From: Enoplosus armatus
Lineage: Eukaryota; Chordata; Actinopteri; Centrarchiformes; Enoplosidae
Reading direction: 5' to 3'
Length of the DNA: 64,000 nt
NCBI RefSeq assembly: GCF_043641665.1
Contig: NC_092193.1
Coordinates: 17,980,817-18,044,816, forward strand
The stretch's first letter is position 1. Each line of letters begins with the position of its first letter. Below the pieces are notes generated by a model. It was given only the letters and a program-made list of their open reading frames with translations. It was not told where the DNA came from and ran no database searches. Made by a program: the position numbers and the translations under genes. Positions 13,401 to 22,965 of this stretch are shown in pieces.

Positions 13401-14204
13401 AGAGGAGTGCATCCTATCCACTCATACACTCAGAGTCCTTCCAGTTAGCCGCCACTGAAGGTACGGCTCTACTACATAAGTGCCATTAGGGTAATAATAC
13501 TAATGTGTTTCAAGGTTTGTTCCATATATCTTGAATAACAGCAAATCAATCCACAATCGAACCACTGCTTATTTGGGTAGAAATGAACCTCATTCTTTGG
13601 CTCACAGGCCCAGAAATGCTGCACTCGGAGGAGACACAGAGTCTTTGTCCGGCGAACAGAAAGGTGTGTAATGACCAGTTTATATTAGTGTCTTTGAAAT
13701 ACTGGTTGTAATTGATTAACAGTTTTTCTTTCTCCCTAACCTTTTTCCCCCACACAGAGGAGACGCCGTAAGATGAAACCCATGGAGAAAGTGGAGACTC
13801 TGAAACCCTCTTTTCATGCTGCTCCAGAGCTGCGTAATGGAGCTGTTGTATGTAATGGTGTACCTGTCACCACAAACCCTACGCCCCTTACAAAAAGGTT
13901 ACTTCAACCTATGTTTAGAGACTCGCCGTCAGAGGGCAGCTCGGAGGGATCGCACTCAGATGACCCTTCATTCTGTGGCATCACCACAGCTTGCAGTCGA
14001 ATCTGTGACGGGCTCCCTCCAATCAAGACCCGGGCTGAGAAACGGGCGTTAAGACGCAGGCGTCCTAAGCCCAGTTGCGCGGTGGTGGACTTGCTTCAGA
14101 GTGAATCATTGCCCATCTCTACCATACAAGACATCATGAAGAGAAAAACAGAGCAAAGCTCTGGGACATTTGGGGTAAATGTTGCCCTCTCAGGTCCTGT
14201 CTGA
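1363..14204 (+). CDS. suco: suco: SUN domain-containing ossification factor, 24 coding exons, 1336 aa
   Basis: Single-pass ER/nuclear-envelope membrane glycoprotein of the SUCO/SLP1 (OPT) family. Mouse SUCO supports collagen synthesis and bone formation; yeast Slp1 works with Emp65 to protect luminal proteins from ER degradation. Exons: 1363-1427, 4517-4631, 4945-5064, 5377-5609, 5780-5899, 5980-6121, 6210-6327, 6450-6574, 6676-6743, 6871-6978, 7198-7303, 7791-7811, 8257-8312, 8911-8993, 9255-9320, 9426-9491, 9664-9754, 10306-11667, 11781-11868, 12465-12569, 12837-12994, 13369-13460, 13608-13663, 13758-14204. Every junction is in phase and the sum (4011 nt) is a multiple of three. Identity rests on recalled similarity to vertebrate [76 protein letters not shown] and [16 protein letters not shown]. 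Human SUCO is about 1254 aa, so this copy is slightly longer, mainly in exon 18. I chose the first ATG (1363); ATG 1369, two codons later, is an alternative. No frameshift or internal stop is seen. Exons 2-5 are the least conserved part and the least certain. Confidence 0.96.
1428..4516 (+). other. suco: suco intron 1 (3.1 kb)
   Basis: This is the largest intron of the gene. It holds a TTA/ATT microsatellite near its start (about 1458-1488), GCTAGC/GTTAGC-rich sequence at about 1570-1740, a short GGGA run near 2090-2105, and otherwise unique A+T-rich sequence. First introns often hold regulatory elements, but I see no specific site I can support. It ends with the acceptor TCATAG at 4516. Confidence 0.8.
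1458..1488. repeat. (TTA)n microsatellite in suco intron 1
   Basis: About ten uninterrupted TTA/ATT units immediately downstream of the exon 1 splice donor. It produces a chance Asn-rich ORF on the minus strand. Confidence 0.95.
4517..5899 (+). CDS. suco: suco exons 2-5: acidic luminal N-terminal region
   Basis: Four exons (4517-4631, 4945-5064, 5377-5609, 5780-5899) encode a low-complexity Glu/Asp/Ser/Gln-rich stretch of about 195 residues, matching the poorly conserved acidic region between the signal sequence and the FDEW linker in other SUCO proteins. Exon 5 carries eight GAA codons in a row (5844-5867) followed by GAC GAA GAG. The boundaries rest on splice consensus plus phase, because family conservation is too weak here to fix them. 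Introns 2 and 3 (4632-4944 and 5065-5376) hold nothing else I recognise. Confidence 0.75.
5610..5779 (+). other. suco: suco intron 4, probable GC-AG intron
   Basis: Exon 4 can be joined to exon 5 in frame only if it ends at 5609, giving the donor AG|GCAAGA. The exon 5 acceptor TTTCAG at 5774-5779 needs two bases carried over, and exon 4 supplies AG. The nearby GT dinucleotides (for example AGG|GTTGTT near 5630) are poor donors and leave the wrong phase. GC-AG is the commonest non-canonical U2-type intron class and usually has a donor of exactly this form. Confidence 0.6.
5980..6121 (+). CDS. suco: suco exon 6, with NAGNAG acceptor
   Basis: A Ser/Pro-rich exon ([17 protein letters not shown] onward) with no recognised domain. 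The acceptor reads CCCCAGCAG, so splicing can occur after 5979 or after 5982. Both choices keep the frame and differ by one serine. It ends with CAA and a GTAAGG donor at 6122. Confidence 0.8.
6210..8993 (+). CDS. suco: suco exons 7-14: FDEW linker and SUN-like domain
   Basis: These exons (6210-6327, 6450-6574, 6676-6743, 6871-6978, 7198-7303, 7791-7811, 8257-8312, 8911-8993) encode roughly residues 266-494. Exon 7 gives the conserved linker [20 protein letters not shown]. Exons 8-14 give the SLP1-type SUN domain, including [106 protein letters not shown] and [15 protein letters not shown]. This is the most conserved part of the family, with family-conserved Cys residues retained (VECG, PCS, ELCEP, HFCP). 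SUN-like domains form a beta-sandwich for luminal protein interaction. All junctions are consensus GT-AG. Confidence 0.97.
7304..7790 (+). other. suco: suco intron 11
   Basis: Intron between the [13 protein letters not shown] exon and the 21-nt microexon. It has a strong polypyrimidine tract before the acceptor CTTCAG (7785-7790). I see no repeat or RNA gene in it. Confidence 0.85.
7791..7811 (+). CDS. suco: suco exon 12: 21-nt microexon
   Basis: Seven codons (MFTKYIK) with the acceptor CTTCAG and donor GTTAGC. Vertebrate SUCO has nearly the same residues (MFIKYIK) between YAKYV and VELLSHFG, so the exon is needed for an intact SUN domain. Its phase is 0/0, so skipping would keep the frame but delete a beta-strand segment. 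Confidence 0.93.
7812..8910 (+). other. suco: suco introns 12 and 13
   Basis: Introns 12 (7812-8256) and 13 (8313-8910) flank the 56-nt exon 13 (8257-8312). Both are ordinary A+T-rich sequence. I recognise no repeats or RNA genes in them. Confidence 0.8.
9255..9754 (+). CDS. suco: suco exons 15-17: post-SUN linker
   Basis: Three small exons (9255-9320, 9426-9491, 9664-9754). They encode [20 protein letters not shown], then [20 protein letters not shown], then a Thr/Ser-rich stretch. Human SUCO has the matching pattern ([31 protein letters not shown]), so these exons are well supported. Potential N-glycosylation sites NLS and NMT fall in exon 17, in keeping with a luminal glycoprotein. Confidence 0.9.
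9755..10305 (+). other. suco: suco intron 17
   Basis: 551-bp intron of A+T-rich unique sequence with no recognised repeat. It ends in a CT-rich tract and TCTAG at 10301-10305, directly before the large exon 18. Confidence 0.85.
10306..11667 (+). CDS. suco: suco exon 18: large low-complexity exon
   Basis: This 1362-nt exon encodes about 454 residues. It opens with an acidic stretch. A Cys-rich segment follows ([27 protein letters not shown]), the counterpart of the FCSELTTICC segment in human SUCO; it is fairly hydrophobic and might associate with membrane. Then come about 300 residues rich in Pro, Ser, Thr, Glu and Gln with no domain, consistent with disorder. The last 32 residues (from [20 protein letters not shown]) are strongly conserved and begin the coiled coil. 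The open frame continues upstream of 10306, but the acceptor TCTAG and the phase fix the exon start. Confidence 0.93.
11781..12569 (+). CDS. suco: suco exons 19-20: coiled coil
   Basis: Exons 11781-11868 and 12465-12569 continue the heptad-rich region begun at the end of exon 18 ([20 protein letters not shown], then [20 protein letters not shown]). Together they give a coiled coil of about 95 residues just before the transmembrane helix, as in other SUCO/SLP1 proteins. Sequons NTS, NVT and NLS suggest a luminal face. Confidence 0.94.
11869..12464 (+). other. suco: suco intron 19, carrying a dispersed-repeat fragment
   Basis: 596-bp intron between the two coiled-coil exons. Its right half contains a minus-strand fragment (about 12225-12310) of repeat family R1, described separately. 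The rest is A+T-rich unique sequence. Confidence 0.8.
12225..12310 (-). repeat. R1 family fragment in suco intron 19
   Basis: The segment around GCTAAAAGAGTGAATATTAG and the following AGGTGGCTATAAACACAACT matches, in reverse complement, the left half of the R1 element near 28290-28345, and also the segment at 36520-36580. It is a truncated minus-strand copy. Confidence 0.65.
12837..12994 (+). CDS. suco: suco exon 21: transmembrane helix
   Basis: Encodes SDRQN followed by a helix of about 18 hydrophobic residues ([18 protein letters not shown], about residues 1093-1110) and then basic NHRR. The positive residues on the C-terminal side agree with a luminal N-terminal part and a cytosolic tail. 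Human SUCO has the same layout (DRQSYLVISLVLCVVLGLMLC). The exon ends in AG before a GTAGCA donor at 12995. Confidence 0.95.
12995..13368 (+). other. suco: suco intron 21
   Basis: 374-bp intron with an A-run at about 13030-13039. I recognise no repeat or gene in it. Confidence 0.8.
13369..14204 (+). CDS. suco: suco exons 22-24: cytosolic tail and stop
   Basis: Exons 13369-13460, 13608-13663 and 13758-14204 encode the basic cytosolic tail. Conserved family marks are the [17 protein letters not shown] segment, a Lys/Arg cluster ([10 protein letters not shown]), EKVETLKP, the PSEGSSEGS and FCGIT segments, the basic [12 protein letters not shown], and the C-terminal GTFGV near the stop TGA at 14202-14204. 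Vertebrate SUCO has counterparts of all of these in the same order. Confidence 0.95.
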
Positions 14205-14414
14205 CATTTGACATCTCCACTCCTCACTAACTGCTAAACTCTTTCTAAAAGAGGACGGATGTTCATTTCTGTAGCCACAGGCAGCTTTAAGCTCTTAATA
14301 TGAGACAATCCCTTCACTCTTACTTTAGTTTTCTGTTTGTGCTCTCTGTTCAGTTCTTGTCAGATGTTTATATTTGTTATACTTCAAATCAAAGCGGTGT
14401 CTTCCCAGCTTTCC

Positions 14415-14420
14415 ATTAAA
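14415..14420 (+). terminator. suco: candidate proximal poly(A) signal (ATTAAA)
   Basis: ATTAAA about 210 bases after the suco stop, followed by a T/CT-rich stretch suited to a downstream cleavage element. Confidence 0.5.
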
Positions 14421-14691
14421 GCTTTTCTCTTTTCTTTGGAAATATTGACTGTTATATTGACCCAACAAATTTAACAAAATGATTCAATAGAGTTTTATTA
14501 CACTGACCCCACAAACAACATCTTGTTTGTGAAGAACATCCTGTTTTTTAAAACATCCATCACAGTTTTCTCTCCGTACATTTATTTTGTAAAAAAACAG
14601 TTCTGACCTCTAAGTAAACCTGCTGTCAGGACTTTGCCTTAAGTATGCAGGGACAAACATAGGACTTTTTCTTTAGTTGGTTCACCTTCAG

Positions 14692-14697
14692 AATAAA
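14692..14697 (+). terminator. suco: candidate distal poly(A) signal (AATAAA)
   Basis: Canonical AATAAA about 490 bases after the suco stop; an alternative to the ATTAAA upstream. Confidence 0.4.
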
Positions 14698-16446
14698 AGC
14701 ACAGAAACTGTCACTGGAAATGTATTTGGGGTGTAAAGTGTAGAAGACATATCAACGTGTTTGGGAATTTTTATATTGAAAGTGGGGAAAAATAGAGTTA
14801 CAAAACTCATACAAACTATGATCTGGTGATACTTATTGATCCAGTGAATTTGAAAGGGCAAGACCGCACACAACATGAAAGGACTACAATGAAAAAGTAG
14901 TAAAGTAGAAAAATGTATTTTATTGATACTGTACACCGCAGCTGGTGCTGGAATAAGCGGGAATGCTCAAAATGATGCTTCGAAAAGGGATTAATTTATC
15001 ATCAACTGTACTCAGTGCGGCCATGTAGTTACTGGAGAAAATAACAGGAAGTATTAGTAAAATAAAATAATCAAGACACATTTACTTAGTTTGTTTACAC
15101 TACAGAGCAAAACTCTAGTGCAGGTTACACAGTACTGTACATAGATTTCGATGGTTGCTCACACAGAGTGGTGATGGCTGAGAGACGTTGCAACTTGAAA
15201 CAACATCATCAACTCTGTGCATCTATCCATCATCCAAGTTAATCATCAACATGTTACGGGCTCAAATTCTGGTCATTAAAAAAAATAAACTGAGATTATC
15301 AAAGAAAAAAACACTGGGAATGGGATGGGAATTCCAGTATTTTAAGATTACTATTGGGCATTGACATACTGGTTGTCTTATATTTATCATAGGACTTGGC
15401 TCTCTTTGGATACTTCGAGGGCTCATTCACACATTCAAACAGATCTCTATTGTATGGGCATGGTACTAGACAGAAACCCTTATTCTCAAAAACTGGAAGA
15501 CACCAACTCCACCGTGCTTCAGAAACTGGTTGCATGAACTCTGATCTAATAATTTAAAATGTCAGGATGAATGGGAAGAATCTTGGGGTCCCTTTTTGCA
15601 ATATCTGGACTCAGTTTGACCACCTTTGTAATTATATATTGATTGGATTTTCTTTTTTCTTTCTTTTGTTCTTGTATACTCCTGTTGATGCGCTGCATTT
15701 AACAATCTCATGTGGATGATATGCCTTGCTCTGAGCTTTTGTGTTCTTGACACGTGGCTAAGATGAACTTCTTAACTTCAGAGCCAACTGTTGCAGAAGA
15801 TAAAACAGGAAAAAGTAGCATCAAGCATGGATCACTATAAAGCAGGGATTGCTGCTTCTACCTTCAGTCTCTGACATGCCTTGGCTTTGAAATACCAAGT
15901 TCTCCCTTCAAGTTGCTGCATTGTGTGAGTGATGGTCCTGGAAATTTTGCGCACATGAAATTTGACTTTTCAACATTTTCCTACTGCAGAACGAAGCTAA
16001 ATTCTAATTCAAAGTGATGCTGCAAGTGGAATCAAGGGAACATTTTGATTATGGAGTTGAGCTCAGACCCTCCAAGAGCCCCTCCTCCCAGCCTCAGGAG
16101 TGTTGTTCTGTAACTGACCCTGAGCCCTGAGCACCAGAGGAGAATAATGTTCCCCTAAAGAGTTTGGTGTGACATATAAATCACTACAGGGTCAGAAAAA
16201 GACCAGCAATATGGCTGAAATTCCTAGTCAGGTCACAGAATCTGATGGGTCACAGAATATGGAGAAACATCACTGACATGCACACATACCTTCCTGTGAT
16301 TGGCTGAGTGATTTTGCACTTATTTTTTAGGCAAGTGGTTGGTTTTTCAATTCCTCTCAATCTTTAAAAATATTAAGATGGCTTACAGGTGAAGCTGTAC
16401 AAACTGAAATGGACTTAAACCAAGTCTTCACCCTAATATTTTATGA

Positions 16447-16560
16447 TTTACGTTATGGGGACTTGCATTTTGTACCCTTAAGGAAGGCGAGTCCCCACAA
16501 TGTGGCTGTGTAAACAGATTTATGTCCCCACAACATAATAAAAGGCCACACACACACACA
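16447..16560. repeat. GTCCCCACAA-type interspersed repeat with CA tail
   Basis: The segment pairs TATGGGGACTTG with GAGTCCCCACAATGTGGCTG, then TATGTCCCCACAAC, and runs into CACACACA. I recognise this arrangement (inverted GGGGAC/GTCCCC, then a CA tract) as a common fish interspersed element. There is only one copy in the window, so the call rests on memory. Confidence 0.45.
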
Positions 16561-16634
16561 GAGAATCCAGGTCTGCAGGTAACAGAAAACTGAACTACAG
16601 TAACCTATCTTATGTAAGTGTTTTGTTGCTTTGT

Positions 16635-16648
16635 CCAGCAGGGGGCAG
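16635..16648 (+). promoter_or_regulatory. CTCF-like core motif downstream of suco
   Basis: CCAGCAGGGGGCAG is a perfect match to the vertebrate CTCF core CCASYAGRKGGCRS. It lies about 2.2 kb past the distal suco poly(A) signal, outside any repeat I recognise. Occupancy is untested. Confidence 0.5.
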
Positions 16649-18603
16649 TGTGATCTCTGGATAAACCTTTATTGTATGATTTGTATCTACTATCACCATC
16701 ATTTTCCATGTGATGAGTCATTACTCAGGATGGAAATTAGTTCAAGGGCTTCATACTGCTCTCCACCATGCCAACTCATTTGCTTTTGTCTCAGTTTTTG
16801 CCACCGTGGAGACACTGAAACTGCTGTCCTTATTATCCTGCTCTTTTATTAAAATGCACTTATTAGACTCTGAAACAAGGACCAAATGTGCTCACTGTTT
16901 TGTAGCGTATATTTGTGTATTTGAAGACAGCATCTTTTGATGTGCAGCCCCAACCAAAGGCATTTATCGTATGGCTCCAGATGTGTTTTTCCAAGTCAAA
17001 AAACTGGATTAATTCCATTACTTTTACACACACTGTGTCTCGCTCGCTATGGTCAGGCGCTGTCAGAGCAGTGGTGGATGTGAGAAATTAGGTTAAAACC
17101 TCTTTATTCATCTGACCCGGTTGGGTAGCAGGAGCCTTTCAGAGATAAGCGTGCCTGATGCTCTTTTTTCCCCCTTCATTTTGTTAACAGAATTCCTAGG
17201 TTTCTCTTTGCCCTGCCTCGTTCCAAAGATTATCTGTAAATGCAGGGCTGCAATCCTCTTTTCCCAGGCACTTTTATCCGAGGTTTGTTATGGACTGAAT
17301 ATTCTCAGTATGCTGCTGTATCTGTATGTTTTTATTTTGGCAAACAGGTGTCTGCTCAGCTAGCTCACTCTCTGATTTCTGTCAAAAATGGAAGAAAGTA
17401 AGCCCTGATTCTTGGCAGAAATACTATTTAAGGTCCAAATACTTAATTAAGGGGCACTCCACCAATTTTACACATAACGATCAGTTTACTTGTCATGAGA
17501 AGTACGACTTAACTGTGAAAACACTTGTGTAATGTTTCTCTGGAGGGAGCTTTTTTAAGACTGAAGGTGTGGGTTTCTGCAGCCTGTGTTTATTTGCCCC
17601 AAACAGCCAATGTAGTAAATGTACAGACGTTAGCTGTAAGCTATCTAGAAGCCAACTGTGTGGGCTGCTTGCTCAGCCTCAGACTGATCTCAGAACTCAC
17701 CAAGAGTTCATTCAGTTATTTCCGTTGTTTGCCTATTTTAAGTCTCTGTATGTTTATGATGGAGCCAATTGTAACAAAACTTGTGTGCTGCAGGTTTTGG
17801 GAAACTTGCCCTTTGGTAAAATTACCAGTGAAGTGATGAGGGAGCACAGGGGCATGGAAAGATTTGCTTTGATTTGACAATCTGTATAGATATCCACGGC
17901 ACCCAGAGGTTTCATCCTTCACTCTTAAGCCTTGTTTGTACTCGTGCGAGACACCATGACGTGGGTCTCTGCAGAAAACATAATGTAAGCAAGAAGTCAA
18001 CGAGTGTTACTGGAAGATCGCTTGTTGTTGCTGAGGAAGAATTCATCTGTCTTTATCTATTAAATGTGGTGACAATCTGTCTCCATGAGATCGGAATTAT
18101 TTGCCTGCTCGGCCAGTCTAGCTTCGCTGGCATTCACGTTGAAATGAAATAAGCTCAGCGCACGTCTCCTAGTTACAGAAATTTGGAGGTGCATGACCAA
18201 GCACTGGGACAACTTGCGGAGCCGTGGTGTCATTTTTGGAGTGCAGACCTCGAGCATAAACCCATTGAAACTCTTACCTACCTTTTCTGTCCAACATAAT
18301 TCTGAACAGTCTGACATTCACAGTGTGTTTCTCTGTAAAAAATAATGATGTTTTGGATGCCATAAGGCTGAACTGGTCACTATCAAGAGTACATGTTCAA
18401 CCACTTGTGTGTGTGTGTGCCTGTGTGTGTAGGTACGTAAATCTTTTCAAGTGCCAGTTCTCATTGGGCCTGAATGCTCATCTGCCCTTTAAAGGGGCCA
18501 AGACTCTAACCCTCACTTTCTTTTTCCATCGAATTTCTTCATTACTTCAGTTTGTCTCCACATATCCCTACATCTCTTTATGGATCAACTCACACCTTTA
18601 GAC

Positions 18604-18675
18604 ATATATATATATATATATATATATCCCTCAATGCTCTTACCTTCCTTTAGCTCTCCTCCTTTCCTCTCCATG

Positions 18676-18714
<39 letters not shown>
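18604..18714. repeat. (AT)n and (CT)n microsatellites
   Basis: (AT)12 at 18604-18627 is followed by (CT)17 at about 18680-18714. Both produce chance low-complexity ORFs. Confidence 0.95.
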
Positions 18715-18719
<5 letters not shown>

Positions 18720-19647
18720 GGGAGGGGGTCTGTTAGTGAGGAGTGGAGGATCCCATCAGTGTGAGCGTATGCGATTGGAGGAGAATAATCCTCTAGTGCT
18801 TTGCTTTCTTAGATTTTTGTGAGAGCAGAGTATTCTTTGATGTTCTGCGGATACCATTTGAGACTGCGGCATTAAATGCGGATTTACAATTTCTGTCATA
18901 GATTCTCCCATCCCCTCCCTCCGCCGTCTTCATGAGTGTTATTGCTCATTTTCTTCTTTTTCTTTAAACCGCACCACCACTCATTATATTTCTACGACTC
19001 AATTTCCTGCACTTCCTTCCAGTGTTGGACATCACAATAAACATACTTGTAGTCGTGATTTAGGAGCAGTTAAATCTTCTTCATGGTTGAGCTACAATGG
19101 CATTCTGACAGGGCCGTTTAGCAGGGTGCTTAGCAAGAGGCCGATAAGACGTTGGCAGCCACTTGGAATCAATTCGGCCATGCCTTACACTCAGTAAGCC
19201 CACAGTCGCAGAAGTCCCATTCCCATGTGCTTGTGATTAAGCCCGGTGAGTGGGGCTGAAGCAGACATTCAAAAAGCTGCAGAAGACATGCCACATTTGA
19301 TAAGCCTTTGGTTGGAGATGTATGTATATGAATAACAGTCTCCTCCAGGGAAGCTTCTGCTTAATGTTTCATGGACTTATTTCCTCTGTGCCTATCTGTC
19401 ATCTGAGATTTGCTGCTGTCTGATGCGTCACACAGAAACATGAGGTGTTCCCTGTGATCTTGGTTCCTCTGACGCAGAGGCCTGAGGTGTGTGAAGGAGT
19501 AATAATGGATATGCTTTCACGTACACACTCGTACATCCTGCATTCACGTGGCACGAGCGCAGAAGCGGGACATACAATATTGAGTCCACATTCACTGGGT
19601 CACGCTGTGTTCTCATGCGAAGCCCACATGGGTGAGACACAGCTGAG

Positions 19648-19672
19648 ACACACACACACACACACACACACA
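19648..19672. repeat. (CA)n microsatellite
   Basis: Twelve CA units. Confidence 0.95.
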
Positions 19673-20985
19673 GATGAGATGTGACATGTTGACTAAATAC
19701 AGGATAGGATGCACACCATTCAGCCTAGAGTAAAGAATGATCATGCATGACGTGCACTTTCACAGAAGCATGTAGTCTAACCTTTCCCCTGCTGATGAAT
19801 GAGTCACAACCCAGATGCCAAAGGTGACCTTACTCGATGTATGCGTCTGACTGGAGCCAAAACCAAAGTCTCCAGACTTTTGAAATCATATCTCACATTT
19901 TGGATATTTTCATGGACGTGCTCTCAAACTAATTTGAGCACTTTCTGAAAAAGATTACCACGCACTTGATCTCAACCTCGCCGCATCTCAACTGCTCCAT
20001 TTAACACACATCTCTAGTGTCAATGTGTTAACTAATTATATAACTCACAGTTTGGAATTGAATATTAATGTTAATGGCTTATGTCGTTCATGAATTAATA
20101 GTGGACCTTCAGCCAAAGCTAAGATACTGCTCTACTTAACATGACAGTGTACAAAAATGGGTAGGTAACGGTAAAGTAATCACGAGAGATAAAGATGCAT
20201 TGCTTGTAACAATTCAGGTTATGTCCACGTTACGCTGGCTTAATTTAAAAAACATAACGCCTCATGCAAAGACAAGTGTTGAACACTACTGGTTTCCTGC
20301 AACCTAGCAGCTGATTCAAAGTTGATTTTTGACATTGCATTGTTGCTAGGCAAACCTAATTCGCCAGAAATGCAGACAACAACTGGTCTCATGTGCTTCT
20401 GTAATGTGCTAATTAGTATTTAAATGAATATGAGTCTCTTGTGTAGCTGCCTTAGTAATTGTGATTTATAGTGCTTGGAACAAACACCGCAAAATTATGT
20501 AATGTGGATAAGGGGAAAAGCCTCATAATATGGCATATATTATATACTGTGTGTCAGGACAGGCAAGATGTACTAGCAAAGAGAAATTGTATGTTTCGGG
20601 TATTTTGTTCACCTCTTGTAGATCTAAATGGACTGTCTGTAATCACTATGTTCCACTCAAGACATATAAACTATACACCGAAAATGTTTTCCTACACAAA
20701 AGCCTCTGTGTGTCATGAATGGCATTCAGTTTCAATATGCTGATGATTGATTCTGCACATGTGGCAAACAATATCAGCTGTGATTCACGCGGGAAAAACA
20801 CCCACAACAGTATGTTCAAGGTGTTAGATAAGAGGCTCTTGAAATCTTTATTACAAGTTACAGTTTTCCTTACATAGCGGTGTAGACAGGCAGTTTGAAG
20901 GCCACTGCACTGACCCTGACACTGCACCAACCTCGCGGGGGAGTGGCCCCCTCTTGCTTCTATTGTCGTCATGGTTACACACAAT

Positions 20986-21040
20986 GGGGGGGGGGGGGGT
21001 CCTACAGATGAAGATGTGACGATTATGATGATGATGATGG
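20986..21040. repeat. G14 run and GAT-rich tract
   Basis: Fourteen consecutive G at 20986-20999, then an imperfect GAT/ATG repeat to 21040. On the minus strand they encode the proline and histidine/isoleucine runs of two spurious ORFs. Confidence 0.9.
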
Positions 21041-21512
21041 TGTTGGTTGTCATTGTTTGTCCCCGGGGCTTCTGCTTTCGCAACAGGCCCACCATCCTCC
21101 CGCTCATGACCTCTGTCACCTACCCTGGGGAAACACTTGCCAGGTGAGAAAAGCACGCAACAGGAATTAGAAGGACCAGGTCGACTGTATGTGTGCTCCC
21201 CCGAGCAAGGTTGTGTTTGGCTGATATGTCCGTCCTTTTCGCTCATTTCATAAATGCGAGGCAGGTTATTTTCCTCCAACTAAACCAGGAACAGGGATGC
21301 ACGAGCTGATGCATAACTAGTAGAATGGATTTGAATGAGATTTTAATCATATTTAGTTAACTTCAACTTTCAAGCTATTGCATTGTATTTAAACATCTGA
21401 GAAATAAATCTGGTTTTCAGGGAGTGTGGAAATGATCCTTGTTTTAGTAACTGAATAACTTTAAAGGCCCTGTTGCAAAGGATAGTTGCAAATTTTGTCT
21501 GTCTGCCATTTA

Positions 21513-21801
21513 GGGTTGGGCAGATAGTGTACAGGGGAACCTTTTCACTGAAAACCGCTGCCTGCTGCGACCGGAAACGAAGTTGGTGAGAGCTGAGAGA
21601 GAGCGAACAAAACTGTCAAATTGCTCTCCGTAAAACCGAAACAATAAGCTGAAAGATGCTAAAAAAAAAGAGAGAAAACTACAAAGTCTGGTTATTATTA
21701 TCGGGGGTTCATCACTACAGGCAACAGCTTTCACATAATCATAACACATAATCATTTGACCCATTGTTAACATAAATATATGGTCAAGTGCAGCTTTAAA
21801 G
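21513..21801 (+). mobile_element. R1 dispersed element, copy A (right half)
   Basis: Starts near AGGGTTGGGCAGATAGTG, runs through CTGAAAACCGCTGCCTGCTG, AAAACCGAAACAATAAGCTG and GGGGGTTCATCACTACAGGC, and ends at GTGCAGCTTTAAAG. The same ordered blocks recur at 28465-28746, 39362-39625 and 55195-55395, which defines a family. No protein is encoded, so it is non-autonomous (MITE-like or SINE-like). The minus-strand frame across it is spurious. Confidence 0.8.
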
Positions 21802-22631
21802 AAAGAACCAATGCTCCACCATCCAATCTGGACAAAACCTATGGCTGTCCTTAAATGTTTACAGGAGCGTTTACATCCAAAGAAGATTTTATTGTAATGC
21901 TAAACCAGAAAACTGGCCCAGGAAGTCACCTTGGAGTACTGATGCTGCATATCCATGCTGGCAGACTCCCACATCAGTGGAACAACTCCAAGACTTTCCT
22001 GTGATGGCCCATCACCAGTTTGGCTCTCCATTTTTGCCTTTGAGTGAGAGATGTTAATGTTCACATACCAAGAGTGAACTTCTCAAGATCACAAAAACAT
22101 CCCAAATAAATCATTTTCCTCTTTAAGAGTTACGAAGGAGAGAGACTTGCAGTAAGGAGCAGCAACCTGACTAAAGCTACCTTCATTGATATGTATCTAG
22201 AATGAAACAGAGCCCCACAGTGCACTCTTAGAGCGTCTTAATTAAACCTCTCTCCCTGCCTCTTTAATTTTGGGGTATGCAGAAGGATGTTGTTACTCTG
22301 GTTCATATCCACTAGTCTTGTATTGGATCATGTTGATGTCATGTCGGCCCTCGGCTCATACATAGTGTAATGAAGGGTGATTATTTGGTTTGAGGCTACA
22401 ACAAGAAGGTGGTAGAGGAGAATACGTCCCTGCAGGTTTTTCTAATGGGCGAACAGACACCTGTTTTCCGTAGTTATGCTGATACACAGCAAGTTTGATT
22501 TCCCTTGACTTCCCTGATGTAAGACAAGACAGGCGAAGATCGTCTGTCATTGTTGCTTTCCTGCTCCTTTTCATTGTTTTGTCGTAAAAAAAGCAAGTGC
22601 TGGACCGTCAGTGTGTTTGTCCGTCAGTGTG

Positions 22632-22965
22632 TTGGCCCACCACTTTTGGTCCAGATTGATATAGCTGTTTGAATGCTGTGAAATTTTGACATGAAGTCTA
22701 TTGACTTTGATGATCTCCTGACTTCCCTCGTGCCACCATAAGGTTTATGTTTTTGGGATTTTAGTGAAATGTCTTGGCAACTACTGGATTAATTGCCATG
22801 AAATTTGGTACAGATATCCCTGGTACCCTGGAAGACACTTTGGTGTTCCCTTAATTTCCCCACTAGTGTCATCGCCAGGACAAAATCAAATTTTTTTTAT
22901 GACCAAATACCTGCAAACAACACTATAGACATTTCCATCTGCCTCAGCTGTACTTCCAACATGTA
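22632..22965 (-). mobile_element. R3 dispersed element, minus-strand copy
   Basis: In reverse complement this segment carries GCAGGTATTTGGTCAT at its left, TTTCATGGCAATTAATCCAG in the middle and TCTGGACCAAAAGTGG at its right. These blocks appear in the same order in the + strand copy at 43636-44118. The element is non-coding and moderately diverged. Confidence 0.75.

Larger units (their letters stand above)
14205..14715 (+). other. suco: suco 3' UTR with two candidate poly(A) signals
   Basis: Downstream of the stop, ATTAAA occurs at 14415-14420 and AATAAA at 14692-14697. Either could end the transcript, giving a 3' UTR of about 0.23 or 0.5 kb. I cannot tell which is used. Confidence 0.55.
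14716..18600. other. intergenic DNA downstream of suco
   Basis: No coding exon is recognised. The stretch contains A+T-rich unique sequence, a GTCCCCACAA-type repeat at 16447-16545, a CTCF-like motif at 16635-16648, and a short GT tract near 18408-18430. The reading frames present are short and lack any recognisable domain. Confidence 0.7.
18715..21500. other. intergenic DNA, non-coding
   Basis: No gene is recognised. It includes a (CA)n tract at 19648-19672, a G14 run at 20986-20999, a GAT-rich tract at 21021-21040 and mostly unique sequence. The patch at about 19080-19260 is compositionally complex and could be conserved non-coding DNA, but I cannot test that. Confidence 0.65.

Noticed and set aside
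20646..21279. 142- and 157-aa minus-strand ORFs with His/Ile and Pro runs
   Set aside because: The runs come from the GAT repeat and G14 run, and the rest has no domain.
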